From positions 1-46,750 of the forward strand of contig DATNIB010000016.1 of NCBI GenBank assembly GCA_035604685.1: a stretch of DNA of 46,750 bases, in the 5' to 3' direction. The position numbers and the translations under genes are program-made. Under the pieces are notes generated by a model that made no database searches, was not told the DNA's origin, and worked only from the letters and a program-made list of their open reading frames with translations. This document shows positions 7,544 to 16,046 of this stretch, in pieces (position 1 is the stretch's first letter; every line of letters begins with the position of its first letter). The stretch is from DATNIB01 sp035604685 (GTDB taxonomy: Bacteria > Actinomycetota > Acidimicrobiia > Acidimicrobiales > RAAP-2).

Positions 7544-7582
7544 GTGCCCCCTCGCTCGTGCTGGGCGAGCATTCTGCCACGC

Positions 7583-9220
7583 CTACCCACCGGCCGACCG
7601 GGGTCGCGACCCACGGCGTCGGCTGGCCAGCACGCCGGCCGTCCCGACGAAGACGACCACACCCGTCACGACCGAGAGCACGACCCGCACCAGGAGGCCG
7701 TAGCCGGTGGCCGAGCCCGAGAGGTTGGAGACCACCAGCACCGCGACGCCCATGACCGCCGTCGCGATGAGCACGCCGCGCAGCGGCTGCCACGCGCCCG
7801 GGGCGGCCAGGCGGCCGAGCCAGCTGCGCAGGACGAGCAGGCCGAGGACCGCCGCCACGCTGTAGGCGACCGAGAGCGAGACGGCGAGACCGCGGACGCC
7901 GAGGGCGTGCACGAGCGCCAAAGCCAGCACGACATTGAGGCCGTTCTCGATGACGTAGAGCCAGAAGGCGAGGCGGGTCCGCTGCATGGACTGGAGGACG
8001 CGCACCACGAAGAGGAAGGTGCAGAACCCCGGGAGTCCGAGGGCCAGCAGGGCGAGCGCCGGCCCCGTGCCCGCCGTCGAGGTCAGCCGGGTGGTGCCGT
8101 GGCCGAGGAGCAGCGCCACGGCCGGGCGGGCCAGGACCACCATGCCGACGGCGGCCGGCACGATGATGGCGAGCTCCGCCCGCAGCCCGCTCTGCAGGCG
8201 CTGCTTGAAGGCGCGGCGGTCGTGGATCGACCACGCCCGCGCCAGGTCGGGCGCCACCGCGCTCATCACCGACACGGCGACGACGGCGTAGGGCATCTGC
8301 ATGAAGGTGTAGGCGTAGGTGTAGGCCGAGACCGACCCGGGACCGACCGAGCCGGCGAGGGCCAGCACCACGAACAGGGCCACCTGGTTGGCCACCACGA
8401 AGCCGAATGTCCATCCGCCGAGGCGCGCCATGGTGCGCACCGCCTCGTTGCGGGGTTCCCAACGCCAATGGATGTGCCCGAGGCCGGCCCGGCCGAGGCT
8501 CGGAAAGAGGAGCAACGCCTGGACGCCCACTCCGGCGGTGGTGCCGAGCCCGAGCAGGACGATCTGGCTGGTGTGCAGCTGCACGCCGCCGAGGGAGGGC
8601 GAGGACCCGACGACGTGTCGGAACCACAGGAGGACGCCGATGCAGATGACGTTGTTGGCGATCGGGACCCACATCGGCGCGGCGAATCGCCGGCGCGTGT
8701 TCAACAGCGCGGTGGCCAGGCTGATGGTGCCGTAGAAGAAGACCTGGGGCACGAACCAACGCAGCAGGCTGGTGGCGACCCCACGTTCGCGTCCCAAGGT
8801 GGCGAGCGTGACCCCATGGGAACGGTCGAGGGCCGTCAGCGCGTCGATGATCCACGGCGCGGCCACCCAGCAGGCGACCGTGGCGACCGCCAGGACGACG
8901 ATCGAGAGCGAGAGGACCGCCGAGATGGAGCGCCAGGCCTCGCGCTCGGGTCGGTTCGTCAGCCGGTCGACGAACACCGGGATGAACGTCGCCGACAGCA
9001 CGCCGCCCAAGATGATGTCGAACAGCATGTTGGGCGTGGTGTTGGCCAGGTTGTAGGCATCGGCCAGCCGGTGGAACCCGAGGACATAGGCGAGGGCGAA
9101 CAAGCGGCCGACGCCGGTGAGGCGCGACAGCCCGGTGCCCACGGCCATGCCGACCGTCGCTCGCCGCAGGCTCAAGCGTCCGGGTGCCGCGGCGGGGGAG
9201 CCGGGTGTGCCCTCGCTCAC
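7583..9220 (-). CDS. murJ: MurJ/MviN lipid II flippase
   Basis: 545-residue polytopic membrane protein of the MVN family that flips lipid II across the membrane for peptidoglycan synthesis. It has about 14 hydrophobic helices. The family N-terminus is clear (GTGLSRLTGVGRLFALAY, then NLANTTPNMLFD and GGVLSATFIPVF). I chose GTG 9220, which overlaps the stop of the upstream DUF6049 gene as GTGA, the usual sign of translational coupling; a more upstream in-frame start would add a Pro/Ala-rich segment overlapping that gene. The DUF6049-murJ pair is conserved in Actinomycetota. No C-terminal kinase-like extension is present, unlike mycobacterial MviN. Confidence 0.95.
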   Translation of the reverse strand: MSEGTPGSPAAAPGRLSLRRATVGMAVGTGLSRLTGVGRLFALAYVLGFHRLADAYNLANTTPNMLFDIILGGVLSATFIPVFVDRLTNRPEREAWRSISAVLSLSIVVLAVATVACWVAAPWIIDALTALDRSHGVTLATLGRERGVATSLLRWFVPQVFFYGTISLATALLNTRRRFAAPMWVPIANNVICIGVLLWFRHVVGSSPSLGGVQLHTSQIVLLGLGTTAGVGVQALLLFPSLGRAGLGHIHWRWEPRNEAVRTMARLGGWTFGFVVANQVALFVVLALAGSVGPGSVSAYTYAYTFMQMPYAVVAVSVMSAVAPDLARAWSIHDRRAFKQRLQSGLRAELAIIVPAAVGMVVLARPAVALLLGHGTTRLTSTAGTGPALALLALGLPGFCTFLFVVRVLQSMQRTRLAFWLYVIENGLNVVLALALVHALGVRGLAVSLSVAYSVAAVLGLLVLRSWLGRLAAPGAWQPLRGVLIATAVMGVAVLVVSNLSGSATGYGLLVRVVLSVVTGVVVFVGTAGVLASRRRGSRPRSAGG

Positions 9221-11304
9221 GGGCTGGCGTGCGCCCCGAGCCCCCGGGGCGGACGTCCCCTCTGGTCGCGGCGCCGCTTCCGCCAGGTGCGGGCCCACCA
9301 CACCGCCAGGACGAGCACCGCCAGGGCCGTCAACGCGATGCCGACGACCGAAGTGGCGGTCGAGCGCACGGTGAGCCGGCCCCGCGCCAGGACGAGCCTG
9401 CCGTCGGGCGAGGTGAGGGTGAGCTCGAGCGGCAGATCGCCCGAGGTGAGCGCGCGCACCTCCACCCGGGTGGAGTTCGTCGGGTGGTCGATCGACACCG
9501 CGCGGGTCCGGCCGCGGGGGAACTGGAGCTTGCCGCTCGACAGCGAGAGCGTGCCGCGCAGGCTGTAGGGGGCGGACGAGGTGATGGTGATCGGGATCGA
9601 CGCGCTGCGCGCCGTGATGGTGATCGTCCGGCTCGCCACCTGGACCAAGGAGAGCTGCCCGGTCAGCTGGTGCTCGAAGGCACCGAGCGCGTCGCGTTGG
9701 CCGGTCGCGTTCAGCTCGTCGGACTCCGTGGTGAGGAGGAGATCGTCGAGCTGGCTCTTCACGGTCGACCGTCCGACCACCGCGCCGGCAAAGGCCTCGA
9801 CGCGGCCCCGGGTGTGCACGACCGCGGCCGTCTGTGCCGCGCCGAGGCTGGGCCCGGGGCCCGGCGTCTGGAGGTGCCGCGTGGTGGGGGATTGGTTTCC
9901 CCCCTTGGGCACCCGCGAGAAGAAGCCGTCGAGGGTGGTGGCCTGGACGACGGGGTTGCCGTTCAAGCCCTTCAAGATCGTGGCCACGAACGTGGGATTC
10001 GGGACCCAGCCGGGTGGCGGCACCGCGATCACGCCCCGGGGGTCGGCGGGGAAGGGTTCCTCCACCAGGTGGATGACCGACAGGTCGGCCAGCAGCTGGT
10101 TGGCGGCGAGCACCGGGTCCGAGGCGCCGGCGCTGAAGTGCGCCGCCAGCTCGCCGTCGGAGGCTCCGGCGAGCACGCTCTTCCCCTTGGCCAGCGGGAG
10201 CTCAAAGGGCTGGGACCAGGTGGCCCGGTCGCTGCCGCCACCGAGGTCGGCGTCGGGGACGACGACCCGGGTGGCCCGGGCCAGCCGAAGCCCGCGCTCG
10301 AGCGCCGTCCCCACCGAGCCGGCGGCGACCCACGTGGCTCCTCCCTGGTTGACCGGGGGCTCGGTATGGATCGTCGGCGGCGTGGCGGCGCTGCCCGCGG
10401 CCAGTTGGTCGACGATCTCTTGGGTGAGGCCCGCGGCGGCCAGCGCGTTCAGGTCGATGGGGACATACGGCTGGCGGAGGAACTGGTGTGTGGTCGGGGT
10501 GAGCGACAGTTGCGAGAGCGTGTCGACCACCTGTCGTCCGGCGGCCGTCCGCTCGAGGAGCTGCAGGGTCTCGGGCGCCGCCTCGACGGTGACCGACACC
10601 TGTGGGATCTCGCGCAGGAGGCCGGCCAGCTGCGCGAGGTTCGACAGCGTGGCGGGCGACGGCGGAAGGATCGCCTGGGTGAGCGGACCCGTCTTGGCGC
10701 TGAAGTGGAGCGGGGCGGCGAAGGGCACGACCCAGGCGAAGAGCAAGGGATCCGCGTTGCCCTGCGTGTAGGTGAGGTAGGTCGTGAAGTGCCCGAGGAT
10801 GCCGGCCTGCGGTCGTTCCAGGGCGACCACGACCGGGTAGACGCCTGAGCAGCTGGCTGAGAGCGAGGCGCAATTGAGGTCGATGGTGGGTGACTGCACG
10901 CCGGCCGTGGAGGAGCGCTGTGGCACGACCGCCAGGTTGAGGCGCCGACCGCCGGTCGGGCCGACCGGCAACGAGGACGGCGCGACCGCATCCAGCGTCT
11001 GGAGGACGCCCTGGGGCGGATCGGCCAGGGTGCGCTCGAAGCTCGACCGCGTCTGCAGATGCTTGTAGACGGTCACCACGAGCTGCGCATCGCTCGGCAC
11101 CCCCGCGCCGATGCCGACCTCGATGTGGAAGCGCGCCGGCCCACCGGGGAGCGGGGGCATCACGTACGCCGATTGATCGAGGAGCGTGAGCGCGGGCCCG
11201 GTCGCCGATGCCGCGGCCGACTCAGGGGTCATCAGCGCGAGTGAGGCGGCGCCGGACAGCACGAGCACGGCCGCGAGCGACGACCGAACACCCCGCATCG
11301 ACAC
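9217..11304 (-). CDS. DUF6049 family secreted, C-terminally anchored protein
   Basis: 695 residues. A Sec signal peptide at the N-terminus (hydrophobic core about 8-25, Ala-rich cleavage region) is followed by a large extracytoplasmic region. A single transmembrane helix near residues 650-670 leads into an Arg-rich cytoplasmic tail, so it is probably exported and membrane-anchored. The position directly upstream of murJ and divergent from the tRNA nucleotidyltransferase is the conserved setting of DUF6049 in actinobacteria (mycobacterial Rv3909-type). The exact role is unknown; envelope function is inferred from location. The start is GTG 11304 (GTG-TCG-ATG), 6 nt after a TAGCGT -10-like hexamer; the ATG at 11298 is an alternative. 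Confidence 0.88.
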   Translation of the reverse strand: MSMRGVRSSLAAVLVLSGAASLALMTPESAAASATGPALTLLDQSAYVMPPLPGGPARFHIEVGIGAGVPSDAQLVVTVYKHLQTRSSFERTLADPPQGVLQTLDAVAPSSLPVGPTGGRRLNLAVVPQRSSTAGVQSPTIDLNCASLSASCSGVYPVVVALERPQAGILGHFTTYLTYTQGNADPLLFAWVVPFAAPLHFSAKTGPLTQAILPPSPATLSNLAQLAGLLREIPQVSVTVEAAPETLQLLERTAAGRQVVDTLSQLSLTPTTHQFLRQPYVPIDLNALAAAGLTQEIVDQLAAGSAATPPTIHTEPPVNQGGATWVAAGSVGTALERGLRLARATRVVVPDADLGGGSDRATWSQPFELPLAKGKSVLAGASDGELAAHFSAGASDPVLAANQLLADLSVIHLVEEPFPADPRGVIAVPPPGWVPNPTFVATILKGLNGNPVVQATTLDGFFSRVPKGGNQSPTTRHLQTPGPGPSLGAAQTAAVVHTRGRVEAFAGAVVGRSTVKSQLDDLLLTTESDELNATGQRDALGAFEHQLTGQLSLVQVASRTITITARSASIPITITSSAPYSLRGTLSLSSGKLQFPRGRTRAVSIDHPTNSTRVEVRALTSGDLPLELTLTSPDGRLVLARGRLTVRSTATSVVGIALTALAVLVLAVWWARTWRKRRRDQRGRPPRGLGAHASP

Positions 11305-11310
11305 CGCCCG

Positions 11311-11316
11311 ACGCTA
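11311..11316 (-). promoter_or_regulatory. -10-like element for leaderless DUF6049-murJ transcript
   Basis: TAGCGT on the minus strand, 6 nt before GTG 11304, with no Shine-Dalgarno. It is one half of a divergent pair with the + element at 11348-11353. Confidence 0.6.
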
Positions 11317-11347
11317 ATCGGTGGCCGGGCTGCGGATCGGGGCGAAC

Positions 11348-11353
11348 TACCGT
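11348..11353 (+). promoter_or_regulatory. -10-like element for leaderless tRNA nucleotidyltransferase transcript
   Basis: TACCGT, 6 nt before GTG 11360, with no Shine-Dalgarno. Transcription about 7 nt downstream would start at the GTG itself. This decides the start in favour of 11360 over the upstream GTG at 11321. Confidence 0.55.
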
Positions 11354-11359
11354 GGGTGG

Positions 11360-12802
11360 GTGTTGCCGACCATTCCCGAGCGGTTCCGGCACCTGGTCCA
11401 CGCCACGACGGAACTGGCCGAGCGGTTCGCGCGAGCCGAGCGGACGCTCTACCTGGTCGGGGGTTCGGTCCGGGACGCGCTCTTGGCGGACTCCTCGGAG
11501 CCGGCCGCCCCTTCGGACGCCTCGCCCCTGCCGGACCTCGATCTCACCACCGACGCCTCACCCGACGAGATCGAGCGGCTGGTCCGCGGTTGGGCGGACG
11601 CCGTCTGGGGGCAGGGGAAGGCCTTCGGCACCATCGGCTGCCGGCGCGGTGACCAGGTCTTCGAAATCACCACGCACCGTGCCGAGGCCTACCGGTCCGA
11701 CTCGCGCAAGCCCTCGGTGCGTTTCGGCACCGACATCGACGTCGATCTCTCCCGGCGGGACTTCACCGTCAACGCGATGGCGCTGCGCTTGCCCGACCTG
11801 AGCCTGGTCGACCCCTTCGACGGTCTGGCCGACCTCGCCGCACGTCGGCTCCGGACCCCCCTCTCGGCCGAGATCTCCTTCGGGGACGACCCGTTGCGGA
11901 TGCTGCGCGCCGCCCGCTTCCAGGCCGCCTACGGGCTGGAACCCGATCCTTCGATCACCGAGGCCGTGCGCGACGGACACGCGCGCCTCGAGATCGTCTC
12001 GGCCGAGCGCATTCGCGGCGAGTTGGACAAGCTCATGGTGACCGAGCGGCCGTCGGTCGGCCTCTGGTTCGTCGTGCAGACCGGGCTGGCCGAGGAGTTC
12101 CTGCCCGAGTTGCCCGGGTTGGCCCTCGAGCAGGACCCGGTGCACCGGCACAAGGACGTGTTGGCGCACACCTTGGCCGTTGTCGACAAGACATCACGGA
12201 GCGACCGGCCGCTCCGCCTGGCCGCACTGTTCCACGACGTGGGTAAGCCTCGCACCCGGGCGTTCGGACCCGGCGGCGTGTCGTTCCACCACCACGAGGT
12301 GGTCGGCGCGCGGATGACGCGCGAGCGCATGCTGGCGCTGCGCTATCCGACCGAGGAGATCGACCTCGTGACCCGCCTCGTGGAGCTCCACCTCCGGTTC
12401 CATACGTACCGGCTCGGGTGGACCGACAAGGCGGTGCGCCGCTACGTACGAGACGCCGGGGACCTGCTCGACCGGTTGAACGAGTTGACGCGCTGCGACT
12501 GCACGACTCGCAATCCGGCCAAGGCCCGCGCCTTGGCCACGCGCATGGACGAGCTCGAGGCGCGCATCGCAGACCTGCGCCAGCGAGAGGAGCTCGACGC
12601 CATCCGACCGGATCTGGACGGGAACGAGATCATGACGCTGCTCGGCGTGCCGCCGGGTCCGGTCGTGGGGAAGGCGCTCGCCTTCCTCCTCGAGCTCCGC
12701 CTGGACGAAGGACCGCTCGGCACCGAGGAGGCGCAGCGGCGCCTGCTGGCCTGGCGAGCCGAGCAGTCCGAAGAACGGCCCGAGTTGGCCGGCCCGAGTT
12801 AG
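11360..12802 (+). CDS. cca: CCA tRNA nucleotidyltransferase / poly(A) polymerase family with HD domain
   Basis: 480-residue class II nucleotidyltransferase that builds or repairs the tRNA 3'-CCA end. The nucleotidyltransferase head has LVGGSVRDALL and the metal-binding DLDLTTDA, then RRDFTVNAMAL and the RNA-binding DPLRMLRAARF. An HD domain follows (HTLAVVDKT, LAALFHDVGKP, HHHEVVGA). The neighbour set with murJ matches mycobacterial pcnA. I prefer GTG 11360 because of the leaderless promoter signal; GTG 11321 is also in frame. The TAG stop overlaps the TAA stop of convergent ino1. Confidence 0.94.
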   Translation: MLPTIPERFRHLVHATTELAERFARAERTLYLVGGSVRDALLADSSEPAAPSDASPLPDLDLTTDASPDEIERLVRGWADAVWGQGKAFGTIGCRRGDQVFEITTHRAEAYRSDSRKPSVRFGTDIDVDLSRRDFTVNAMALRLPDLSLVDPFDGLADLAARRLRTPLSAEISFGDDPLRMLRAARFQAAYGLEPDPSITEAVRDGHARLEIVSAERIRGELDKLMVTERPSVGLWFVVQTGLAEEFLPELPGLALEQDPVHRHKDVLAHTLAVVDKTSRSDRPLRLAALFHDVGKPRTRAFGPGGVSFHHHEVVGARMTRERMLALRYPTEEIDLVTRLVELHLRFHTYRLGWTDKAVRRYVRDAGDLLDRLNELTRCDCTTRNPAKARALATRMDELEARIADLRQREELDAIRPDLDGNEIMTLLGVPPGPVVGKALAFLLELRLDEGPLGTEEAQRRLLAWRAEQSEERPELAGPS

Positions 12803-13896
12803 CCGGCGGGCCAGCTGGGTCCGGGTTCGCCGGCCGCGAACTGCTCGACCAGCAGCTGCGCCTCGTCGTCGTGGTACTGCACGGGCGGCGACTTCATGAA
12901 GTAGGCGGAGGGCCCGACCAGCGGGCCGCCGATGCCGCGGTCGAGGGCGAGCTTGGCGCAGCGAACGGCGTCGATGATGACCCCGGCGGAGTTGGGGGAG
13001 TCCCAGACCTCCAGCTTCAGCTCCAGGTTCAGCGGGACGTCGCCGAAGTTCCGACCCTCCATGCGGATGTAGGCCCACTTGCGGTCGGCCAACCACGGCA
13101 CGTGGTCCGACGGGCCGATGTGCACGTCGTCCGCCGCCAGCGGCGCGTGTTCGATCTGGCTCGTGACCGCCTGGGTCTTTGAGACCTTCTTGGATTCCAG
13201 GCGGTCGCGCTCGAGCATGTTGCGGAAGTCCATGTTCCCGCCGACGTTCAGCTGGTAGGTGTGGTCGAGGGCGAGCCCGCGGTCCTCGAAGAGCCGGGTG
13301 AGTACGCGGTGGACGATCGTCGATCCGACCTGGCTCTTGATGTCGTCGCCGATGATCGGCACCCCGGCATCGCGGAACCGCCGCGCCCACGTCGGGTCAG
13401 AAGCGATGAAGACCGGGATGGCGTTCACGAAGGCGACCCCCGCCTCAAGGGCGGCCGACGCGTAGTGGCGCTGGGCTTCCTCGGAGCCGACCGGGAGGTA
13501 CGCCACGAGCACGTCGGCCGCCGAGGTCCGAAGTACCTCGGCCACGTCGACGACCGGCTGGGGTGACTCCTCGACGACCTCGCGGTAGTAGCGGCCGAGC
13601 CCGTCGAAGGTGGGACCGCGCTCGACCGTCACGCCGAGGTCCCCCACCTCCGCGAACCGGATGGTGTTGTTCTGCCCGGCGAAGATGGCCTTCCCGAGAT
13701 CGGCCCCGACCTTGGCGGCGTCGACGTCGAACGCGGCGACGGCCTGAAGGTCGCGCACGTGGTAGCCACCGAGGTCGACGTGCATGAGCCCGGGGACGAT
13801 GTCGGTTGGGTCGGCGTCGTGGTAGTACGAGATGCCCTGCAATAGGGAGCTGGCGCAGTTGCCAACGCCGGCAATGGCTACTCGGACGGTACTCAT
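12799..13896 (-). CDS. ino1: Inositol-3-phosphate synthase
   Basis: 365-residue NAD-dependent enzyme converting glucose 6-phosphate to myo-inositol 3-phosphate. This is the entry to phosphatidylinositol and mycothiol synthesis in actinobacteria. The Rossmann motif is VAIAGVGNCASSLLQGI at the N-terminus; conserved later segments include GDDIKSQVGSTIVHR, NVGGNMDFRNML and the catalytic-region lysines of KVSKTQAV. The length is that of the short actinobacterial form. ATG 13896 has a purine-rich Shine-Dalgarno (AAGGGGG). PadR lies upstream in the same direction and overlaps by 4 bp, so the two are probably one operon. The S-(hydroxymethyl)mycothiol dehydrogenase in this window fits a mycothiol-producing host. 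Confidence 0.96.
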   Translation of the reverse strand: MSTVRVAIAGVGNCASSLLQGISYYHDADPTDIVPGLMHVDLGGYHVRDLQAVAAFDVDAAKVGADLGKAIFAGQNNTIRFAEVGDLGVTVERGPTFDGLGRYYREVVEESPQPVVDVAEVLRTSAADVLVAYLPVGSEEAQRHYASAALEAGVAFVNAIPVFIASDPTWARRFRDAGVPIIGDDIKSQVGSTIVHRVLTRLFEDRGLALDHTYQLNVGGNMDFRNMLERDRLESKKVSKTQAVTSQIEHAPLAADDVHIGPSDHVPWLADRKWAYIRMEGRNFGDVPLNLELKLEVWDSPNSAGVIIDAVRCAKLALDRGIGGPLVGPSAYFMKSPPVQYHDDEAQLLVEQFAAGEPGPSWPAG

Positions 13897-14558
13897 CTGG
13901 GTCCCCCTTCACGAGCCTCGGGCCCGGTTGTCGATCGCCGGCCGGCGCGGTATGGCCGGTCCGACGTGGTGGTGAGCGCGGCCCGCTCGGCCGCGATCAG
14001 TCCCTCGATCCATTTGATGTCCTGCTCAACGCTGTCGGCCGTGTGCTCGACCACGCTGCGCGTATAGGTGTCGAGCGGCTCGCTGTCGGTGACGGGCCGA
14101 ACCTCGGCCAGGCGCGCCTGCAGCTGGGCGCGCCGGCGCTCCAGCAGCCCGAGGCGCGCCTGGGGCGCCAGGTGTCGCGCGAACGCGAGGCGGAGCCCGA
14201 AGCTGCGGGCGTCGTCGGTGGCGGTCTCGGATAAGAGCTTGAGGAACAGCTGCTTGCCGGCCGGGGTGATCCGGTAAACCTTGCGCGACCGGCGCCCGCG
14301 GGGCCCCGAGTGTCGCCGGGCCCGCAGCATCGCCCACTCGCCGCTCAGCGACCCGGTGGGCGGGGCGAGGGCTGCCCCACCCGGGCCGGGTTCCACCGTT
14401 TCGACCGCGCCGGAGGACTCCAGGCGGGAGAGCGCCGGGTAGATGGACCCGAACGAGACGTTGGCCAGCACGCCGAGCTGGTCCCGCAGCCGACGCCGTA
14501 GTTCGTAGCCGTGGAGCTCGTGCTCCTCGAGGAGGCCGAGAACGGCCAGATCCAACAT
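13893..14558 (-). CDS. PadR family transcriptional regulator
   Basis: 221 residues. The N-terminal winged helix (LDLAVLGLLEEHELHGYEL, then GSIYPALSRLESSGAV) and a long C-terminal dimerisation helix region are characteristic. A Gly/Pro/Arg-rich insert of about 40 residues interrupts the wing. It is the upstream partner of ino1, with a 4-bp overlap at their junction, as in mycobacteria. ATG 14558 is chosen because the conserved domain starts there and a TATACT -10 sits 8 nt upstream, inside a perfect 7-3-7 palindrome. Autorepression, and through it control of ino1, is therefore likely. A longer in-frame reading upstream crosses the promoter and is not credible. Confidence 0.9.
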   Translation of the reverse strand: MLDLAVLGLLEEHELHGYELRRRLRDQLGVLANVSFGSIYPALSRLESSGAVETVEPGPGGAALAPPTGSLSGEWAMLRARRHSGPRGRRSRKVYRITPAGKQLFLKLLSETATDDARSFGLRLAFARHLAPQARLGLLERRRAQLQARLAEVRPVTDSEPLDTYTRSVVEHTADSVEQDIKWIEGLIAAERAALTTTSDRPYRAGRRSTTGPEAREGGPR

Positions 14559-14566
14559 GTCGGAGC

Positions 14567-14597
14567 AGTATATCGAGACGATATAGCGGCTCGTCAA
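14567..14597 (-). promoter_or_regulatory. padR-ino1 promoter
   Basis: Minus strand: -35-like TTGACG (14592-14597), 19-bp spacer, -10 TATACT (14567-14572), then 8 nt to ATG 14558. The mRNA is probably leaderless. The PadR operator candidate lies across the spacer and -10. Confidence 0.65.
14569..14585. promoter_or_regulatory. Palindromic operator, probably PadR autoregulatory site
   Basis: TATATCG-AGA-CGATATA is a perfect 7-bp inverted repeat with a 3-bp spacer. It is conspicuously AT-rich for this genome and overlaps the padR -10. PadR repressors commonly bind such dyads at their own promoters. Confidence 0.75.
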
Positions 14598-14695
14598 TAG
14601 GCCGTCGGCCGCGCTCCCGCCGCCGGCCCGCCGGCCGGCGCTGCGTGACCCAATTCTCGGCCTCGCGCAACGGTGCTCTGCGGGAGCGCCGGGGC

Positions 14696-14701
14696 TAGCC
14701 T
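14696..14701 (+). promoter_or_regulatory. -10-like element for leaderless DUF5318-panB transcript
   Basis: TAGCCT, 7 nt before GTG 14709, with no Shine-Dalgarno. Confidence 0.5.
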
Positions 14702-14708
14702 TGCCTCC

Positions 14709-15146
14709 GTGACGATGACGTCCCGGCCGACCACGTCTGGCGGACCCGCGGGCTCTGACCAACCGGCCACCGTCGAATACCGCTTGATCCGCAACGGCGT
14801 CGTGCGCGACGTCCAGAAGGGTCGTCTCACCCGTGAGGACGTGTGCGACGCCCACCCCGAGCTGTTGCGGGCGGCCCGCAATGTCGGCCGCACCACCGGA
14901 GAAGACTGTCCGATCTGCGAGGCCACGGCCACCGTCGAGGTGACGTACGTCTTCGGCGCCCGCCTACCGCCGGGCGGCACCTGCCCGGGGACCCGGACCG
15001 AACTCAACCGCCTGCGCCGCCGCAGCGACCCGGTGCTCTGCTACGAGGTCGAGGTGTGCCCGCACTGTGCCTGGCACCACCTCATGCGCAAGTACCCCGC
15101 GGGTGGTCAGTCGACCGCCGTGGCCCGGGCCAGGGGCCGGGCGTGA
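14709..15146 (+). CDS. DUF5318 family protein (possible zinc ribbon)
   Basis: 145 residues. Two Cys pairs, CPIC in the middle and CPHC near the C-terminus, suggest a zinc-binding fold. It matches the small actinobacterial DUF5318 proteins found next to padR/ino1 and near rpsF (mycobacterial Rv0049-like). Function unknown. The GTG start at 14709 is preferred because a TAGCCT hexamer sits 7 nt upstream; an upstream in-frame start at 14673 would overlap that promoter. The stop overlaps the panB GTG (GTGA), so the two are translationally coupled. Confidence 0.82.
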   Translation: MTMTSRPTTSGGPAGSDQPATVEYRLIRNGVVRDVQKGRLTREDVCDAHPELLRAARNVGRTTGEDCPICEATATVEVTYVFGARLPPGGTCPGTRTELNRLRRRSDPVLCYEVEVCPHCAWHHLMRKYPAGGQSTAVARARGRA

Positions 15147-16006
15147 CCGAACGGGCGCCGGTCACGGTGCCCTCGCTCCGGGCGCGCAAGCGGCGCAACG
15201 GGGCCGAGCCGATCGTGATGGTCACCGCCTACGACGAACCGGGCGCTCGGATCGTCGACGCCGCCGGCGTCGACATGCTCTTGGTGGGGGACTCGGTGGC
15301 CAACACCGTCCTCGGCCACGGGGACACGCTGCACGTGACCATCGACGACATGTGTCATCACGTGGCCGCGGTGGCCCGGGCCAAGCCCCGCTGTCTGATC
15401 GTGGGCGACCTGCCCTGGATGAGCTACCACGTGAGCAAGGAGGAGACCATCCGCAACGCGGCCGCCCTGATCCGGGCCGGCGCGCAGGCGGTCAAGCTCG
15501 AAGGGGGCCGGGCGCGCCTCGGCGCGGTCGAGGCAATCATCTCGGCCGAGATTCCGGTCATGGGCCACCTGGGCCTGACCCCGCAATCGGTGCTGGCCAT
15601 GGGGGGATTTCGCGTCCAGGGTCGCAGCGTGGCGGCGGCGGAGGCCCTGCTCGGTGCGGCCAAGTCGCTCACGGAGGCAGGTTGCTTCGCCTTCGTCATC
15701 GAGGGCGTGCCCGACGTGGTGGGCGCGGCCGTGACCGAGGCAATCGACGTGCCCACCATCGGGATCGGGGCCGGACCGGACTGCGACGGACAGGTCCTCG
15801 TCTTCCACGACCTCCTCGGCCTGGGCTCGCGCCCGGTCGCCAAGTTCGTGCGCCAGTACGCGGACCTGGGGCGACTGGCCACCGAGGCCATCGCGACGTT
15901 CGCCGCCGACGTCCGCAGTGGGCGGTTCCCGAGCGAGGAGGAGACCTACCACGGGTCCTCCGAGCTGAACGAGGCCCTCCACACGACACCGCCGGGCGGG
16001 GACTGA
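15143..16006 (+). CDS. panB: 3-methyl-2-oxobutanoate hydroxymethyltransferase
   Basis: 287-residue ketopantoate hydroxymethyltransferase, the first committed step of pantothenate/CoA synthesis, using 5,10-methylenetetrahydrofolate. Conserved segments: MVTAYDEPGARIVDAAGVD, LLVGDSVANTVLGH (metal-binding Asp), GDLPWMSYHVS, AQAVKLEGG, GHLGLTPQSV, VIEGVPDVVG and IGIGAGPDCDGQVLV. The start is GTG 15143, overlapping the DUF5318 stop by 3 bp. Length is normal. No panC or panD follows; the next gene is convergent. Confidence 0.96.
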   Translation: MTERAPVTVPSLRARKRRNGAEPIVMVTAYDEPGARIVDAAGVDMLLVGDSVANTVLGHGDTLHVTIDDMCHHVAAVARAKPRCLIVGDLPWMSYHVSKEETIRNAAALIRAGAQAVKLEGGRARLGAVEAIISAEIPVMGHLGLTPQSVLAMGGFRVQGRSVAAAEALLGAAKSLTEAGCFAFVIEGVPDVVGAAVTEAIDVPTIGIGAGPDCDGQVLVFHDLLGLGSRPVAKFVRQYADLGRLATEAIATFAADVRSGRFPSEEETYHGSSELNEALHTTPPGGD

Positions 16007-16010
16007 GCGC

Positions 16011-16024
16011 GGCCCCTTCGGGGC
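16011..16024. terminator. Short hairpin between convergent panB and hydrolase genes
   Basis: GCCCC-TTC-GGGGC stem-loop (16012-16024) in the 40-bp gap between two converging genes. There is no T-tract. A weak bidirectional terminator is plausible. Confidence 0.35.
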
Positions 16025-16046
16025 GGCCCTCGGAAATCAGCCGCCT

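Noticed and set aside
6932..9568. 878-codon open frame on the + strand opposite degV and murJ
   Set aside because: It is the shadow of GC-rich minus-strand genes; composition is His/Arg/Gly-rich without any recognisable domain, while the other strand has clear DegV and MurJ proteins.
14559..14855. N-terminal extension of PadR to 320 residues
   Set aside because: The extension would translate the promoter, the operator and part of the divergent DUF5318 gene; the winged helix begins at ATG 14558.
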